Assembly: GCA_002279285.1 (NCBI GenBank) | Contig: NCBR01000046.1 | Span: 1-12,147, forward strand | Source of the DNA: Acidobacteria bacterium 37-71-11 | Lineage (GTDB): Bacteria > Acidobacteriota > Thermoanaerobaculia > Thermoanaerobaculales > Thermoanaerobaculaceae | DNA length: 12,147 nt | Direction of reading: 5' to 3' | Part shown: positions 1 to 6,385 of the stretch, one piece after another | Layout of the letters: each line of letters opens with the position of its first letter | Position numbering within the stretch: position 1 is the stretch's first letter | Program-made: the position numbers and the translations under genes | Notes under the pieces: generated by a model | The model's input: the letters and a program-made list of their open reading frames with translations, nothing else | Told to the model about the DNA's origin: nothing | The model's database searches: none

Positions 1-162
1 CGCGACGTAGGCCAGGATGATGGCGAGGACCACCAGAATGAATCGGGCCATTCCCATCATGCTGGTGTGGGCCACGGGCCTGGTCCCTTTGGCTTTGATT
101 CCCGTCACGGCCGCGATGGCGGCGATGATGCCTGCGAGGCTGAGCAATACGAGCCAGTTCAT
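1..162 (-). CDS. Small two-helix membrane protein, 5' part only
   Basis: An open frame starts with ATG at 162 on the minus strand and runs off the left edge of the window without a stop (54 codons seen). The product begins MNWLVLLSLAGIIAAIAAVT, a hydrophobic N-terminal segment. A short polar stretch (GIKAKGTRPVAHTS) follows, then a second hydrophobic segment at about residues 40-54 (FILVVLAIILAYVA). A GAGG stretch lies a few bases upstream of the ATG as a ribosome site. It is therefore probably a small inner-membrane protein with at least two transmembrane helices. I do not recognise a family, and the C-terminus is outside the window. The gene points away from the 499 gene, with the repeat-rich 163-498 gap between them. 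Confidence 0.5.
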   Translation of the reverse strand, partial: MNWLVLLSLAGIIAAIAAVTGIKAKGTRPVAHTSMMGMARFILVVLAIILAYVA

Positions 163-201
163 GACCTCACTCTAGCAGACAAGATGCGGGCTTCACGCGA
201 G

Positions 202-293
202 GTGGGTGCCAAGGTCCGCCTGAGTTCACAGGCAATGGAGAACGACGCGCGCCAGACCCGGTTCGTCAACTGCGCCGGACCGGGACCTATCCC
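202..293 (+). repeat. Dispersed intergenic repeat, copy A
   Basis: GGGTGCCAAGGTCCGCCTGA (204-223) continues into a TTCACAG..AATGGAG block, an AACGACGCGCGCC stretch and CGGTTCGTCAACTG (259-272). The same block order occurs in the same orientation near 6523, 8816 and 12077. This is the most diverged copy: the GATGAACC/GGTTCATC arms of the other copies are only partly kept. It lies between two divergent genes. The boundaries are approximate. Confidence 0.6.
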
Positions 294-308
294 AAGGAGA
301 TACCTGGA

Positions 309-348
309 GGTACCGATCTGGTACCGATTTCGGTACCGATTTCGGTTC
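309..348. repeat. GGTACC tandem array
   Basis: Three tandem units start at 309, 320 and 332: GGTACCGATCT, then GGTACCGATTTC twice, followed by a degenerate GGTTCATTTGGG. GGTACC clusters recur beside other repeat copies (4494, 4505, 4780, 8799), so they look like a companion module of the dispersed repeat. The function is unknown. Confidence 0.7.
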
Positions 349-391
349 ATTTGGGTCCCCCACCTCTGCGCCTCCTCACAGGCGCTAGCCC

Positions 392-441
392 CCAGGGGAC
401 ATTTCTATTGAGTCAGCCAGGGGACACTATCAAAGAGTTTC
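392..441. mobile_element. Insertion-sequence end remnant (25-base double repeat)
   Basis: Two adjacent 25-base units both start CCAGGGGACA (392 and 417). The first continues TTTCTATTGAGTCAG and the second CTATCAAAGAGTTTC. AGGGGACATTTCTATTGAG-type motifs are, from memory, typical of the ends of integrase-type (DDE) insertion sequences such as ISNCY/IS481 relatives. No transposase is present, so this would be a solitary end or relic. It lies 20 bases upstream of the promoter proposed for the 499 gene. Confidence 0.45.
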
Positions 442-461
442 GACAGTTTCTTGGAGATCTC

Positions 462-490
462 TTGACAACCCCCGTGGCGGGCAATAGGCT
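462..490 (+). promoter_or_regulatory. Putative sigma70 promoter, possibly leaderless
   Basis: A perfect TTGACA (462-467) is followed after 17 bases by TAGGCT (485-490), a weak match to TATAAT. The ATG of the next gene is at 499, only 8 bases past the -10 hexamer, and no Shine-Dalgarno is visible. If this promoter is used, the transcript would start at or next to the ATG and be leaderless. Confidence 0.4.
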
Positions 491-498
491 GACGACAA

Positions 499-1458
499 AT
501 GCGACTCGTCCAAAGCGTATTTGCTGTGCTGTTCGTCGCATCAGCCCCTGCGCTAGCGGAAACGTTGTCGCCGTCGCCAGCAGCGCTCATGCGTCTGCGA
601 GAGTTGCGGCCCAGCCGGTTGGGTGTCGACCGTCAAGGTGACTTGTGGAGTTGGAACCGAACCACCGGTGTCATTCAAGTCCTCTCGCATGCCGGGAAGC
701 TGCGAATCGGGCCGGTCGTCGATGGCGCGGCTTGCGTTGACTACGACCCCGAGTGGGGCGCTGTGGGACTCTCGAGCATCGGGCGTGAGATGCTGTTCGT
801 TGGCCGGGGGGACGCCGTTATGCAGCGCGTCCTACTGCCTGAGCAAGCGGCCAGCATTTGTTGGGTTGGCGCGAGCACGGTCGCAGTGTCCCCGACGTTT
901 GCAGCCCACCGGGTCAAGCTGTGGGACCTGAAGACAGGGCTCCAAGTTCTCACGATCGGCGACGAGATCCCCATCCGCCCTCACATTGGTGCGGTCCTCG
1001 CCCGCACGATCCTCCTGCATTTTGATTCTAGGAGGGAACGCCTCGTCACGCTCGACGCGTTCTCCGGCGGGCTCGAAGTCTTCAGCCTCGCTGGCAAGCT
1101 GCTCAGCCGCACGACCCTCCCCGTGCCGGAGTCGGAACGCCGGTCGGTGCTCGATTGGCTCGCACAGGTGGATCGGCAAGCTCGCGAGCGTTCCCAGGTG
1201 CAGACCCCGATCCTGTACTACTTTAGTGACGTTGCGATTGACGAGCGTGGGGACGTTTGGGCGGTGACGGAAAGGGACCGGTCGCGGGGTCGGACGACTG
1301 TCGCCGTGGCGCACGAGAACGGCAAGGTCGATTTGCAGACCTACGAAACGCCCAATTGCTGCGCGCCCCTGCTTGCCGTATGGGGCGACCAGCTTGTCCA
1401 GTACAGCGACGCTGTACTCTCATCGACGTTCTGCGTGGAAGAGAGGAGAATTCCCTGA
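499..1458 (+). CDS. Exported hypothetical protein, probable beta-propeller-like
   Basis: The product has 319 residues. MRLVQSVFAVLFVASAPALA is a clear Sec signal peptide, probably cleaved before ETLS, which supports the ATG at 499 as the start. The mature part has recurring beta-strand-like segments with Asp/Gly turns and aromatic residues: VDRQGDLWSWN (about 43-53), VKLWDLKTGLQVL (139-151), LVTLDAFSGGLEVFSL (182-197) and VAIDERGDVWAV (245-256). This pattern is typical of NHL/YVTN-like or six-bladed propeller proteins. An NCC pair lies near residue 287. I cannot assign a named family or enzymatic role. It is the first gene of a compact cluster: its TGA stop shares bases with the proposed start of the cysteine-rich peptide gene, and the modular beta protein gene follows. 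Export of all three products suggests a shared periplasmic or surface role, which is inference. Confidence 0.75.
   Translation: MRLVQSVFAVLFVASAPALAETLSPSPAALMRLRELRPSRLGVDRQGDLWSWNRTTGVIQVLSHAGKLRIGPVVDGAACVDYDPEWGAVGLSSIGREMLFVGRGDAVMQRVLLPEQAASICWVGASTVAVSPTFAAHRVKLWDLKTGLQVLTIGDEIPIRPHIGAVLARTILLHFDSRRERLVTLDAFSGGLEVFSLAGKLLSRTTLPVPESERRSVLDWLAQVDRQARERSQVQTPILYYFSDVAIDERGDVWAVTERDRSRGRTTVAVAHENGKVDLQTYETPNCCAPLLAVWGDQLVQYSDAVLSSTFCVEERRIP
1444..1457 (+). promoter_or_regulatory. Ribosome binding site and CTGA stop/start overlap
   Basis: AGGAG at 1444-1448 sits 6 bases before CTG at 1455, and that CTG overlaps the upstream TGA stop (1456-1458) as CTGA. The spacing suits translation coupled to the upstream gene from a rare CTG start. 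The alternative TTG at 1467 is 18 bases from AGGAG, and the first ATG in frame (1500) falls inside the hydrophobic segment of the signal peptide. Confidence 0.45.
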
Positions 1459-1718
1459 GGCGAAGCTTGTGGAAGCCCGGTATTGTGGTGACAGCTGCCA
1501 TGGTTTGTCTGGCGCTTCTGGCCCCCTACACGCTGTGGGCTGATGCCGGCGGGCCCTTCCAGCCGGATCCGAACGGCGGAGGGGGCGGCGGTGGTTGTGA
1601 CTACTGTGGCCAGACTGCATGCGGCTGCAACGCCCCTCCGCCGGGATACTACCTTTCCTTCAGCTGTGAGTGTTCGTCTAATGACTGCTACCGGAGTTGC
1701 ACATACTACCACCTGTAG
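1455..1718 (+). CDS. Small exported cysteine-rich peptide with poly-glycine linker
   Basis: The product has 87 residues if it starts at CTG 1455, or 83 from TTG 1467. The N-terminus is basic (RRSLWK) and is followed by the hydrophobic stretch IVVTAAMVCLALLAPYTLWA, a good Sec signal peptide with likely cleavage after WA or ADA. The mature part is about 57 residues: a linker GGPFQPDPN, seven consecutive Gly, then eight Cys in 35 residues spaced CX2C-X4-CXC-X12-CXC-X4-CX3C, with many Tyr, Ser and Asn, ending YYHL. The even Cys number and export suggest either four disulfides or metal binding. It resembles no family I can name; a knottin-like structural peptide, a secreted toxin-like peptide or a modified peptide are all possible. 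No modifying enzyme is adjacent. It is the middle gene of the 499-3952 cluster. The start codon is the main uncertainty. Confidence 0.6.
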   Translation: MRRSLWKPGIVVTAAMVCLALLAPYTLWADAGGPFQPDPNGGGGGGGCDYCGQTACGCNAPPPGYYLSFSCECSSNDCYRSCTYYHL

Positions 1719-1741
1719 AGCGTCTCTGCCGGAAGCGCCGG

Positions 1742-3952
1742 ATGAGACGCGGGGCACGCTTCCGCCTGCGGCTCTTCGGGGCCCTCGCATGCGCCGCCTG
1801 TGCATTTGGTGCGGCGCACGCGACTGAGCGTCCACAAGGCTCCAATGTCCGGGCCGCGGGGAGGTCCGAAGGGCCCGCCGTGCTTCGCATCCACCTCGCC
1901 GGGCCTGCCCCCGAGGGTGCCTGGGTTGAGGCTGCGCCGCTTATCTCGTCGGCGCCGTCCCGTTTCTTGGCCGTCCCCACCGCCAAGCGAGAGGTGTCCC
2001 TCCTCGAGGTTGCCGCGGGACCGCTGATGGTGTGTGTCGGTGCGCGCGATCTCGCGACGAGCTGCGCGAGGAAGGTTGGATCAGGGGACTATGAGGCCCC
2101 CGCCCTGGTATCAGGGCTGCGCGTCGGCGGTCGGTTCGTCCAGGAGGGTAAGCCCGTTGAGGGTGTGCGTGTCTCCCTTGTGCCGCCACGTTTGACGGGA
2201 CGCCGGCCGTTCACGATCCCGCGCTCTTGGGACGGCAAGCGTGTCGCTCGAGAGGTGGTCTCGGGTGCCGACGGTCGCTTTGCCATGCCGAGGGTCCAAC
2301 CTGGCGAGTACATCGCGCAGTACGTCCCACCTGGCGGGCGGATCGAAACGACCCCGCCGTTTACGGTCGCCGCCGCGGAGTCCAGCTCTCGCGCTCGGGG
2401 TCGATCGCAGCAGGAGGGCATCGACCTTGGGGACATCACTCTCGAGGGAGGGTTGAAGGTCCCCGTGCTCGTGATCGACAAGGTCGGAACGCCGCTCGCC
2501 GGTGCCCGGGTTGGCGCTCACCAGGGAACGGCGCCCAACGTCGTGTTCTTTGAAGCCGCAAGCGATGAGAAGGGCCAGGCCGCGCTTGCTGGCCTTGATC
2601 CCGCTCAGCCGCTCGCGATCACGTGCGCGGCGACGGGGTTTGCAACGCTACGGCAGACTTTCGAGTCGCTGCCGGCCGGCGTCGCGTGTGCTCTCCAGGC
2701 GCTCGGTACCGTCACCGGCACCGTCGTCGACGCCGACGGAGACCCGATAAGCGGAGCCACCGCCGCACTGAGGAGGACGCCACATCGGGTCACGTCTGAC
2801 GAACGCGGCGACTTCCGTCTTGGGGAGGTTGCCGCAGGTGTCTACGCCCTCCTCGTCAGTGCGCCCGGCTTTGACACCGCAACCAGCTCGATCGAGGTCC
2901 AAGCGGGGGAAACGACTGAGGTGGGACAAGTCGAACTGACGCCCGGAACGGATCTCCAGGGTCTCGTCCGTGACTCGCAGAGCCGCGCCGCGGTCGCAGG
3001 CGCCGTGGTCGCGTGCGCGAGTCCGCCTGGGCTCGGCGAAACGACAAGCGATGCCGACGGGGCGTTCGTGATCTCGCTGCCGCGGAGTGAGCCCTCCGTA
3101 CTCACGGTGAGTGCGGATGGCTACCCGGTCGTGTCTCACGCCGTCGTTGCACAGGAGTTGGGAGCGACCGCTCCGGTGGTCATCGAGCTGAGCAAGGGCG
3201 GATCGATTCACGTCTCAGCATGGGATGACGACTCCGGCGAGCCCTGCGGTGGCTGTCAGGTCGACATCACCGCGCCAAATGTCGCGCAGGAACTCATGAC
3301 GGATGCAAACGGTGAGGCCACCAGCGGACCGTTGGCGCCGAGAGCCTACGACGTCTTGTTGGAGGGGATGGTCAGTCTTGGCTCGGTCTTCAAGCGGAGC
3401 GGAGGGAGCGCCGAACGGTGGGTCGAAGTCAAGGCCGGCGTCACGACAAACGTCCAGCTCGGATCGCCGCTGGTTCCGATCACCGTGCGCTTCCTTCCCG
3501 CGCCTACGCCAGAATGGCGGCCCGTAGGGAACCGCCCCTCAGGCGTCTCGCTTGGCGAGAGTCGCGGCGGCGGCGAGTACTCGATGAAGTATCGCCGCGG
3601 GGAACCGATGAACATCTGGCTCGACTCGGCACGAGGCGCTCACGTCAGCGTGGGTGCGGTGCCGGATGACTTTCGGGGCTCGGCCGTCGAATTCCAATTG
3701 CCACAAACGGACGTGCGCGCTCAGCTCATGGCCGGGACCAAACCACCCGTCACCACGGAGGTCGACCTGGTTGCGTACGCCACCGGCCGGGTCGCCGCGA
3801 GCGTGTTGACATCTCCTGACGGGACGCTCGACGCCGCGTATCTGCCGCCGGGGGTCTACATCGCAAGTGTCGCGGGGAGAGTCGTGGCCACGTTCATCCT
3901 CGGGGATTCGCAGGCGCTCGACCTCGGCCAAGTACAACTCTCATCTCCCTAA
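1742..3952 (+). CDS. Exported multi-domain protein with carboxypeptidase-regulatory-like repeats
   Basis: The product has 736 residues from the ATG at 1742. A TTG at 1697 is also open but would bury the signal peptide MRRGARFRLRLFGALACAAC..AHA, and GGAAG lies 6 bases before the ATG. The mature protein is a chain of about 75-85 residue beta-sandwich modules of the CarboxypepD_reg/CNA-B type, at about 125-205, 236-305, 320-400, 401-482 and 485-545. The third is the clearest: GTVTGTVVDADGDPISGATA, then TSDERGDFRLGEVAAGVYAL and SAPGFDTA. The recurrent 'D.nG.f.l..l..G.Y.l.v.a.Gf' signature is visible in most modules. The last 190 residues are less clear but still beta-rich. Such proteins are typically periplasmic or surface scaffolds, with no catalytic residues expected. 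It follows the cysteine-rich peptide gene by 23 bases and ends the cluster. Confidence 0.8.
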   Translation: MRRGARFRLRLFGALACAACAFGAAHATERPQGSNVRAAGRSEGPAVLRIHLAGPAPEGAWVEAAPLISSAPSRFLAVPTAKREVSLLEVAAGPLMVCVGARDLATSCARKVGSGDYEAPALVSGLRVGGRFVQEGKPVEGVRVSLVPPRLTGRRPFTIPRSWDGKRVAREVVSGADGRFAMPRVQPGEYIAQYVPPGGRIETTPPFTVAAAESSSRARGRSQQEGIDLGDITLEGGLKVPVLVIDKVGTPLAGARVGAHQGTAPNVVFFEAASDEKGQAALAGLDPAQPLAITCAATGFATLRQTFESLPAGVACALQALGTVTGTVVDADGDPISGATAALRRTPHRVTSDERGDFRLGEVAAGVYALLVSAPGFDTATSSIEVQAGETTEVGQVELTPGTDLQGLVRDSQSRAAVAGAVVACASPPGLGETTSDADGAFVISLPRSEPSVLTVSADGYPVVSHAVVAQELGATAPVVIELSKGGSIHVSAWDDDSGEPCGGCQVDITAPNVAQELMTDANGEATSGPLAPRAYDVLLEGMVSLGSVFKRSGGSAERWVEVKAGVTTNVQLGSPLVPITVRFLPAPTPEWRPVGNRPSGVSLGESRGGGEYSMKYRRGEPMNIWLDSARGAHVSVGAVPDDFRGSAVEFQLPQTDVRAQLMAGTKPPVTTEVDLVAYATGRVAASVLTSPDGTLDAAYLPPGVYIASVAGRVVATFILGDSQALDLGQVQLSSP

Positions 3953-3954
3953 CA

Positions 3955-3995
3955 GCGGAGCGCCTTGCGCGACGGATGGCGCTGCGCCGTTCCGC
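3955..3995. terminator. Imperfect stem between convergent ends
   Basis: Two nested inverted-repeat arms are visible: GCGGA (3955-3959) with TCCGC (3991-3995), and GCGCC (3960-3964) with GGCGC (3978-3982). There is no T-run on either side. The position, 2 bases after the TAA of the upstream gene and before the end of the opposing aminopeptidase remnant, suits a bidirectional termination structure, but the sequence support is weak. Confidence 0.3.
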
Positions 3996-4013
3996 GGAGT
4001 CGGGAGACGCCGC

Positions 4014-4265
4014 TCAGAACACTGTGTAGGCGCCGTCCTTGATCACGACGGTGCGGCCGGCCTCCGACACGACGACGGCCTCGGAGACCTGGATCGGGTT
4101 GCCCTTCGCGTAGACGATGTCCTGGTGCACGACGTGCTCGGGTGAGGCGAACGCGCCGACGCTGATTGTCCCGCCGAGATGGTCGGAGCGCCCGTACGCC
4201 CAGTGGAACCCCACCTTCTGGTCCTCGAGAACGTTGCCGGTCACGGCGAATAGGTAGAATAGGTG
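4014..4265 (-). pseudogene. 3' fragment of an M29-type aminopeptidase gene
   Basis: The minus-strand frame ending at TGA (4016-4014) encodes about 80 residues: AVTGNVLEDQKVGFHWAYGR, then SDHLGG, SPEHVVHQDIVYA and a closing VVIKDGAYTVF. The order 'N.LEDqK.G..H.A.G...H.GG...H.D' followed by a short beta-strand C-terminus matches the end of M29 (thermophilic aminopeptidase/AmpT-AmpS-like) metallopeptidases, where the late His and Asp residues contribute metal ligands. That family is usually 350-420 residues, so three quarters or more of the protein is missing. Upstream on the minus strand the coding similarity stops at about 4265, against sequence resembling a group II intron end. An ATG at 4334 lies in frame but would translate intron-like sequence. 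This is therefore best read as a truncated, non-functional remnant. Confidence 0.6.
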
Positions 4266-4267
4266 TC

Positions 4268-4335
4268 GGGTATACTTGAAAGGTTGCTCTCCCCGGCCCC
4301 CCACAGATCCGGACGTGCAGATGTCGGGATACAAA
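4268..4335 (-). mobile_element. Decayed 3' end of a group II intron (domains V-VI)
   Basis: On the minus strand, CTGCACGTCCGGATCTG (4320-4304) matches the 3' strand of domain V in bacterial group II introns. It is followed by a G-run and GGGGCCGGGGAGAGCAACC (4300-4282), which resembles the 5' side of domain VI, then TACCCGAC close to the expected 3' boundary. The 5' strand of domain V, with its catalytic AGC, is not recognisable in front of it, and the domain VI 3' strand is degenerate. No reverse transcriptase gene is visible. The piece directly abuts the aminopeptidase fragment, suggesting a past insertion into that gene and later deletion. Recognition is by recalled consensus, not by a covariance model. 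Confidence 0.45.
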
Positions 4336-4364
4336 TGCGGCGCGCGCAGCTGTAGTTCCAGGCT

Positions 4365-4775
4365 TGTCTGTTTCGCTGAAATTCGACAGCAGGTGCAGAC
4401 ACGGTTGGAGGCGCCGGCCCGAGGTGCGTGACCGCCGCCGGCGGACGCACGCCCGCAGCAGCGAACGCCTCGAAGGCCGAGCCGGAACGGAACGGTACCA
4501 GAACGGTACCAGGTATCCCGTTTCGTCTATTGTCGCCTGGATGAACTCGTCCGGCTTCTCAGCGCCTGCCCGATCCGCTCCGCGACCGCTGCAAACGCCG
4601 GGTTGGTGCGCGGGACGTCAGATGCCCCGTGCGCAGGTTCCTTGCCAGGCGTGCGAAGACCGTGGAACTGGCGCGTCTTGCCCGCGGCGGAGACCCGCGG
4701 GTCCGCCGATTCGCCGTTCCCGCTCCGACCTGCGCTCACGGAAGACGTGCAGCGAAATACACTGAATCGGACACC
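4365..4775. repeat. Possible terminal inverted repeats of a lost element
   Basis: TGTCTGTTTCGCTG at 4365-4378 on the plus strand matches AGTGTATTTCGCTG read from the minus strand near 4763-4750 at 11 of 14 positions, with TTTCGCTG identical. The two face each other about 400 bases apart. No transposase lies between them. A GC-rich chance match is possible, so this is recorded with low confidence. Confidence 0.2.
4490..4540 (+). repeat. Partial dispersed repeat (copy E) with duplicated GGTACC unit
   Basis: GAACGGTACCA occurs twice in tandem (4490-4500, 4501-4511). It is followed by GGTATCCCGTTTCGTCTATT (4512-4531), which matches GGATATCCCATTCGATCTAT at 12046-12065 with a few substitutions and, less closely, 8816-8840. 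Only this 5' module of the repeat is present; the TGAGTTGACAG and hairpin blocks are missing. Confidence 0.55.
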
Positions 4776-4876
4776 TAGAGGTACCGATCTAGCGACGAGC
4801 ACGTGCCCGCTGGCGCCCCGGGGCGCATACTCGGGTGGTCGTGATGGCGCTGGTGTGGTGCGAGACGGGGTGAACG

Positions 4877-6385
4877 ATGGCAGGGCGTGCAGCGGCGATC
4901 CTCGGGATGCTGGTCCTTGCGCATGTTGCGGCGGCGCAGTTCACCCAGCAAGGGGGCAAGCTGGTCGGCTCGGGCGCCGTCGGGCCCGCCCACCAGGGCT
5001 ACTCGGTGGCGCTCTCCGCCCACGGCAACACCGCAATCGTCACCGGGTACGGCGACGACGCCTTTGCCGGCGCCGCGTGGGTGTTCACGCGCGGCGAGGG
5101 GGTGTGGTCGCAGGAGGGGAGCAAGTTGGTCGGTGCGGACGCCACGGGCGTCGCCAGGTTCGGCAAGTCGGTGGCGGTCTCCGCGGACGGCAACACGGCG
5201 ATCGTCAGCGGGCCGTACGACGACGCCAATACCGGCGCCGCGTGGCTGTTCACGCGCAGTAACGGGGTGTGGTCGCAGCAGGGGAGCAAGCTCGTCGGCA
5301 CGGGTGCCGTCGGGAATGCCGAACAGGGCTGGTCGGCGGCGATCTCGGCGGACGGCGCCACCGCCATCGTCGGCGGGGCGTTCGACAACTCCAATACCGG
5401 CGCCGCGTGGGTGTACACGCTGGCCGGAGGCGTGTGGTCGCAGCAGGGCGGCAAGCTCGTCGGCACGGGCGCAGCCGGGGGTGCCGCCCAGGGCTACTCG
5501 GTGGCGATCTCGGCGGACGGCAATACGGCCATCCTCGGCGGAGTGGCCGATAACTCCTTTGCCGGCGCCGTGTGGGTGTTCACGCGCAGCGCGGGGGTGT
5601 GGTCGCAGCAGGGCGGCAAGCTGGTCGGCTCGGACGCCGTCGGCGCCGCCTTCCAGGGCTACTCGGTGGCGGTCTCCGCGGACGGCAACACCGCCATCGT
5701 CGGCGGGTATGGCGACAACGCCACAACCGGCGCCGCGTGGGTGTTCACGCGCAGCGCGGGGGTGTGGTCGCAGCAGGGCAGCAAGCTGGTTGGCTCGGAC
5801 GCCGCCGGGGACGCCGCCCAGGGCTGGTCGGTGGCGATCTCGGCGAACGGCAACGCCGCCGCCGTCGGCGGACCCAGCGACAACTTCAACGCCGGCGCCG
5901 CGTGGCTGTACACGCGCAGCGCCGGGGCGTGGTCGCAGCAGGGCGGCAAGCTCGCCGGGACGGGCGCCGTCGGCGCCGCCAACCAGGGCGCGGTGGCGAT
6001 CTCGGCGGACGGGACCACGGTGATCGCCGGCGGTTCCTACGACGACGCCAAGGCCGGCGCCGCGTGGGTCTTCGTCACCCCCGGTTGCGCTCCGCCTGTG
6101 ATCGCCGTGCAGCCGCAAGGGCGGACCATTCTGAGCGGCGAGACCGCCACGCTGTCGGTCACCGCGGCGGGCACGCCGGCGCTGACCTACCAGTGGTACC
6201 AGGGAGACGCCGGCGACACCTCGGCGCCGGTCGGCGCCGACGCGAGCACGTTCACGACGCCGCCACTGATCGCAACCACCAGCTTCTGGGTCAGGGTCAG
6301 CAACGCCTGCGGCGCCGCCGACTCAGCCGCCGCAACGATCACGCTCGGCCGACGCGCGCGCCGGCACCTTCGCAGGGCAACGTAG
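4877..6385 (+). CDS. Exported FG-GAP-like repeat protein with C-terminal Ig-like domain
   Basis: The product has 502 residues. MAGRAAAILGMLVLAHVAAA is the signal peptide, and GGGGTG lies upstream of the ATG. Seven tandem 55-residue repeats span about residues 23-402. A typical unit starts SQQGGKLVG, contains QGYSVAISADGNTAIVGG and D-N/D segments, and closes GAAWVFTRSAGVW. The 'G.sVA.S.DGntaivG...d...GaawvF' pattern is that of FG-GAP/integrin-alpha-like beta-propeller blades, and seven blades would close one propeller. Residues 407-490 (PPVIAVQPQGRTILSGETAT, then LTYQWYQG, then FWVRVSNACG) form an Ig-like beta-sandwich with the usual central Trp and a C-terminal Cys. The protein ends in an Arg-rich tail (GRRARRHLRRAT), unusual after an Ig domain, so a frameshift or loss of a sorting domain is possible. 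It is probably a secreted or surface binding protein; its ligand is unknown. It appears to be a single-gene unit. Confidence 0.8.
   Translation: MAGRAAAILGMLVLAHVAAAQFTQQGGKLVGSGAVGPAHQGYSVALSAHGNTAIVTGYGDDAFAGAAWVFTRGEGVWSQEGSKLVGADATGVARFGKSVAVSADGNTAIVSGPYDDANTGAAWLFTRSNGVWSQQGSKLVGTGAVGNAEQGWSAAISADGATAIVGGAFDNSNTGAAWVYTLAGGVWSQQGGKLVGTGAAGGAAQGYSVAISADGNTAILGGVADNSFAGAVWVFTRSAGVWSQQGGKLVGSDAVGAAFQGYSVAVSADGNTAIVGGYGDNATTGAAWVFTRSAGVWSQQGSKLVGSDAAGDAAQGWSVAISANGNAAAVGGPSDNFNAGAAWLYTRSAGAWSQQGGKLAGTGAVGAANQGAVAISADGTTVIAGGSYDDAKAGAAWVFVTPGCAPPVIAVQPQGRTILSGETATLSVTAAGTPALTYQWYQGDAGDTSAPVGADASTFTTPPLIATTSFWVRVSNACGAADSAAATITLGRRARRHLRRAT
4943..6082 (+). repeat. Seven in-frame 165-base tandem repeats
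   Basis: Units start at residues 23, 78, 133, 188, 243, 298 and 353 of the 4877 product. Six are exactly 55 codons; the seventh lacks one codon (NQGAVAIS where the others have QGYSVAIS). Similarity extends to DNA: 5572-5614 and 5737-5779, exactly 165 bases apart, are identical over 43 bases. This implies recent duplication or conversion between units. Confidence 0.85.

Larger units (their letters stand above)
4336..4876. other. 541-base stretch without a convincing gene
   Basis: Open frames here are short, lack good ribosome sites, and show no family pattern I recognise. The visible contents are a partial dispersed repeat (4490-4540), a pair of inverted sequences that could be terminal repeats of a lost element (4365-4382 and 4749-4775), and one GGTACC element inside a CTAGA/TCTAG inverted repeat (4775-4792). 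A minus-strand frame at 4802-4527 has a moderately protein-like stretch (GASDVPRTNPAFAAVAERIG) but no recognisable homology. The stretch is probably accumulated debris upstream of the 4877 gene. Confidence 0.5.

Noticed and set aside
67..411. Plus-strand frame of 114 codons across the left gap
   Set aside because: It crosses the minus-strand membrane protein, repeat copy A and the GGTACC array (YRFRYRFRF is the array translated), so it is not a gene.
2700..2712. GGTACC in the carboxypeptidase-like gene (and at about 6195 in the Ig domain) as part of the GGTACC module
   Set aside because: These are single coding occurrences without tandem units or flanking repeat blocks, and are as expected by chance in GC-rich DNA.
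4241..4450. Minus-strand frame of 69 codons over the intron-like end
   Set aside because: It reads through the domain V/VI-like sequence with a different frame from the peptidase fragment; its text has no reverse transcriptase or maturase features.
4775..6118. Minus-strand frame of 447 codons with internal repeats
   Set aside because: It is the antisense shadow of the seven 165-base repeats of the 4877 gene. The product is Arg/Gly/Ala/His-rich with no signal peptide or recognised motif, and the plus-strand gene has a signal peptide and known domains.
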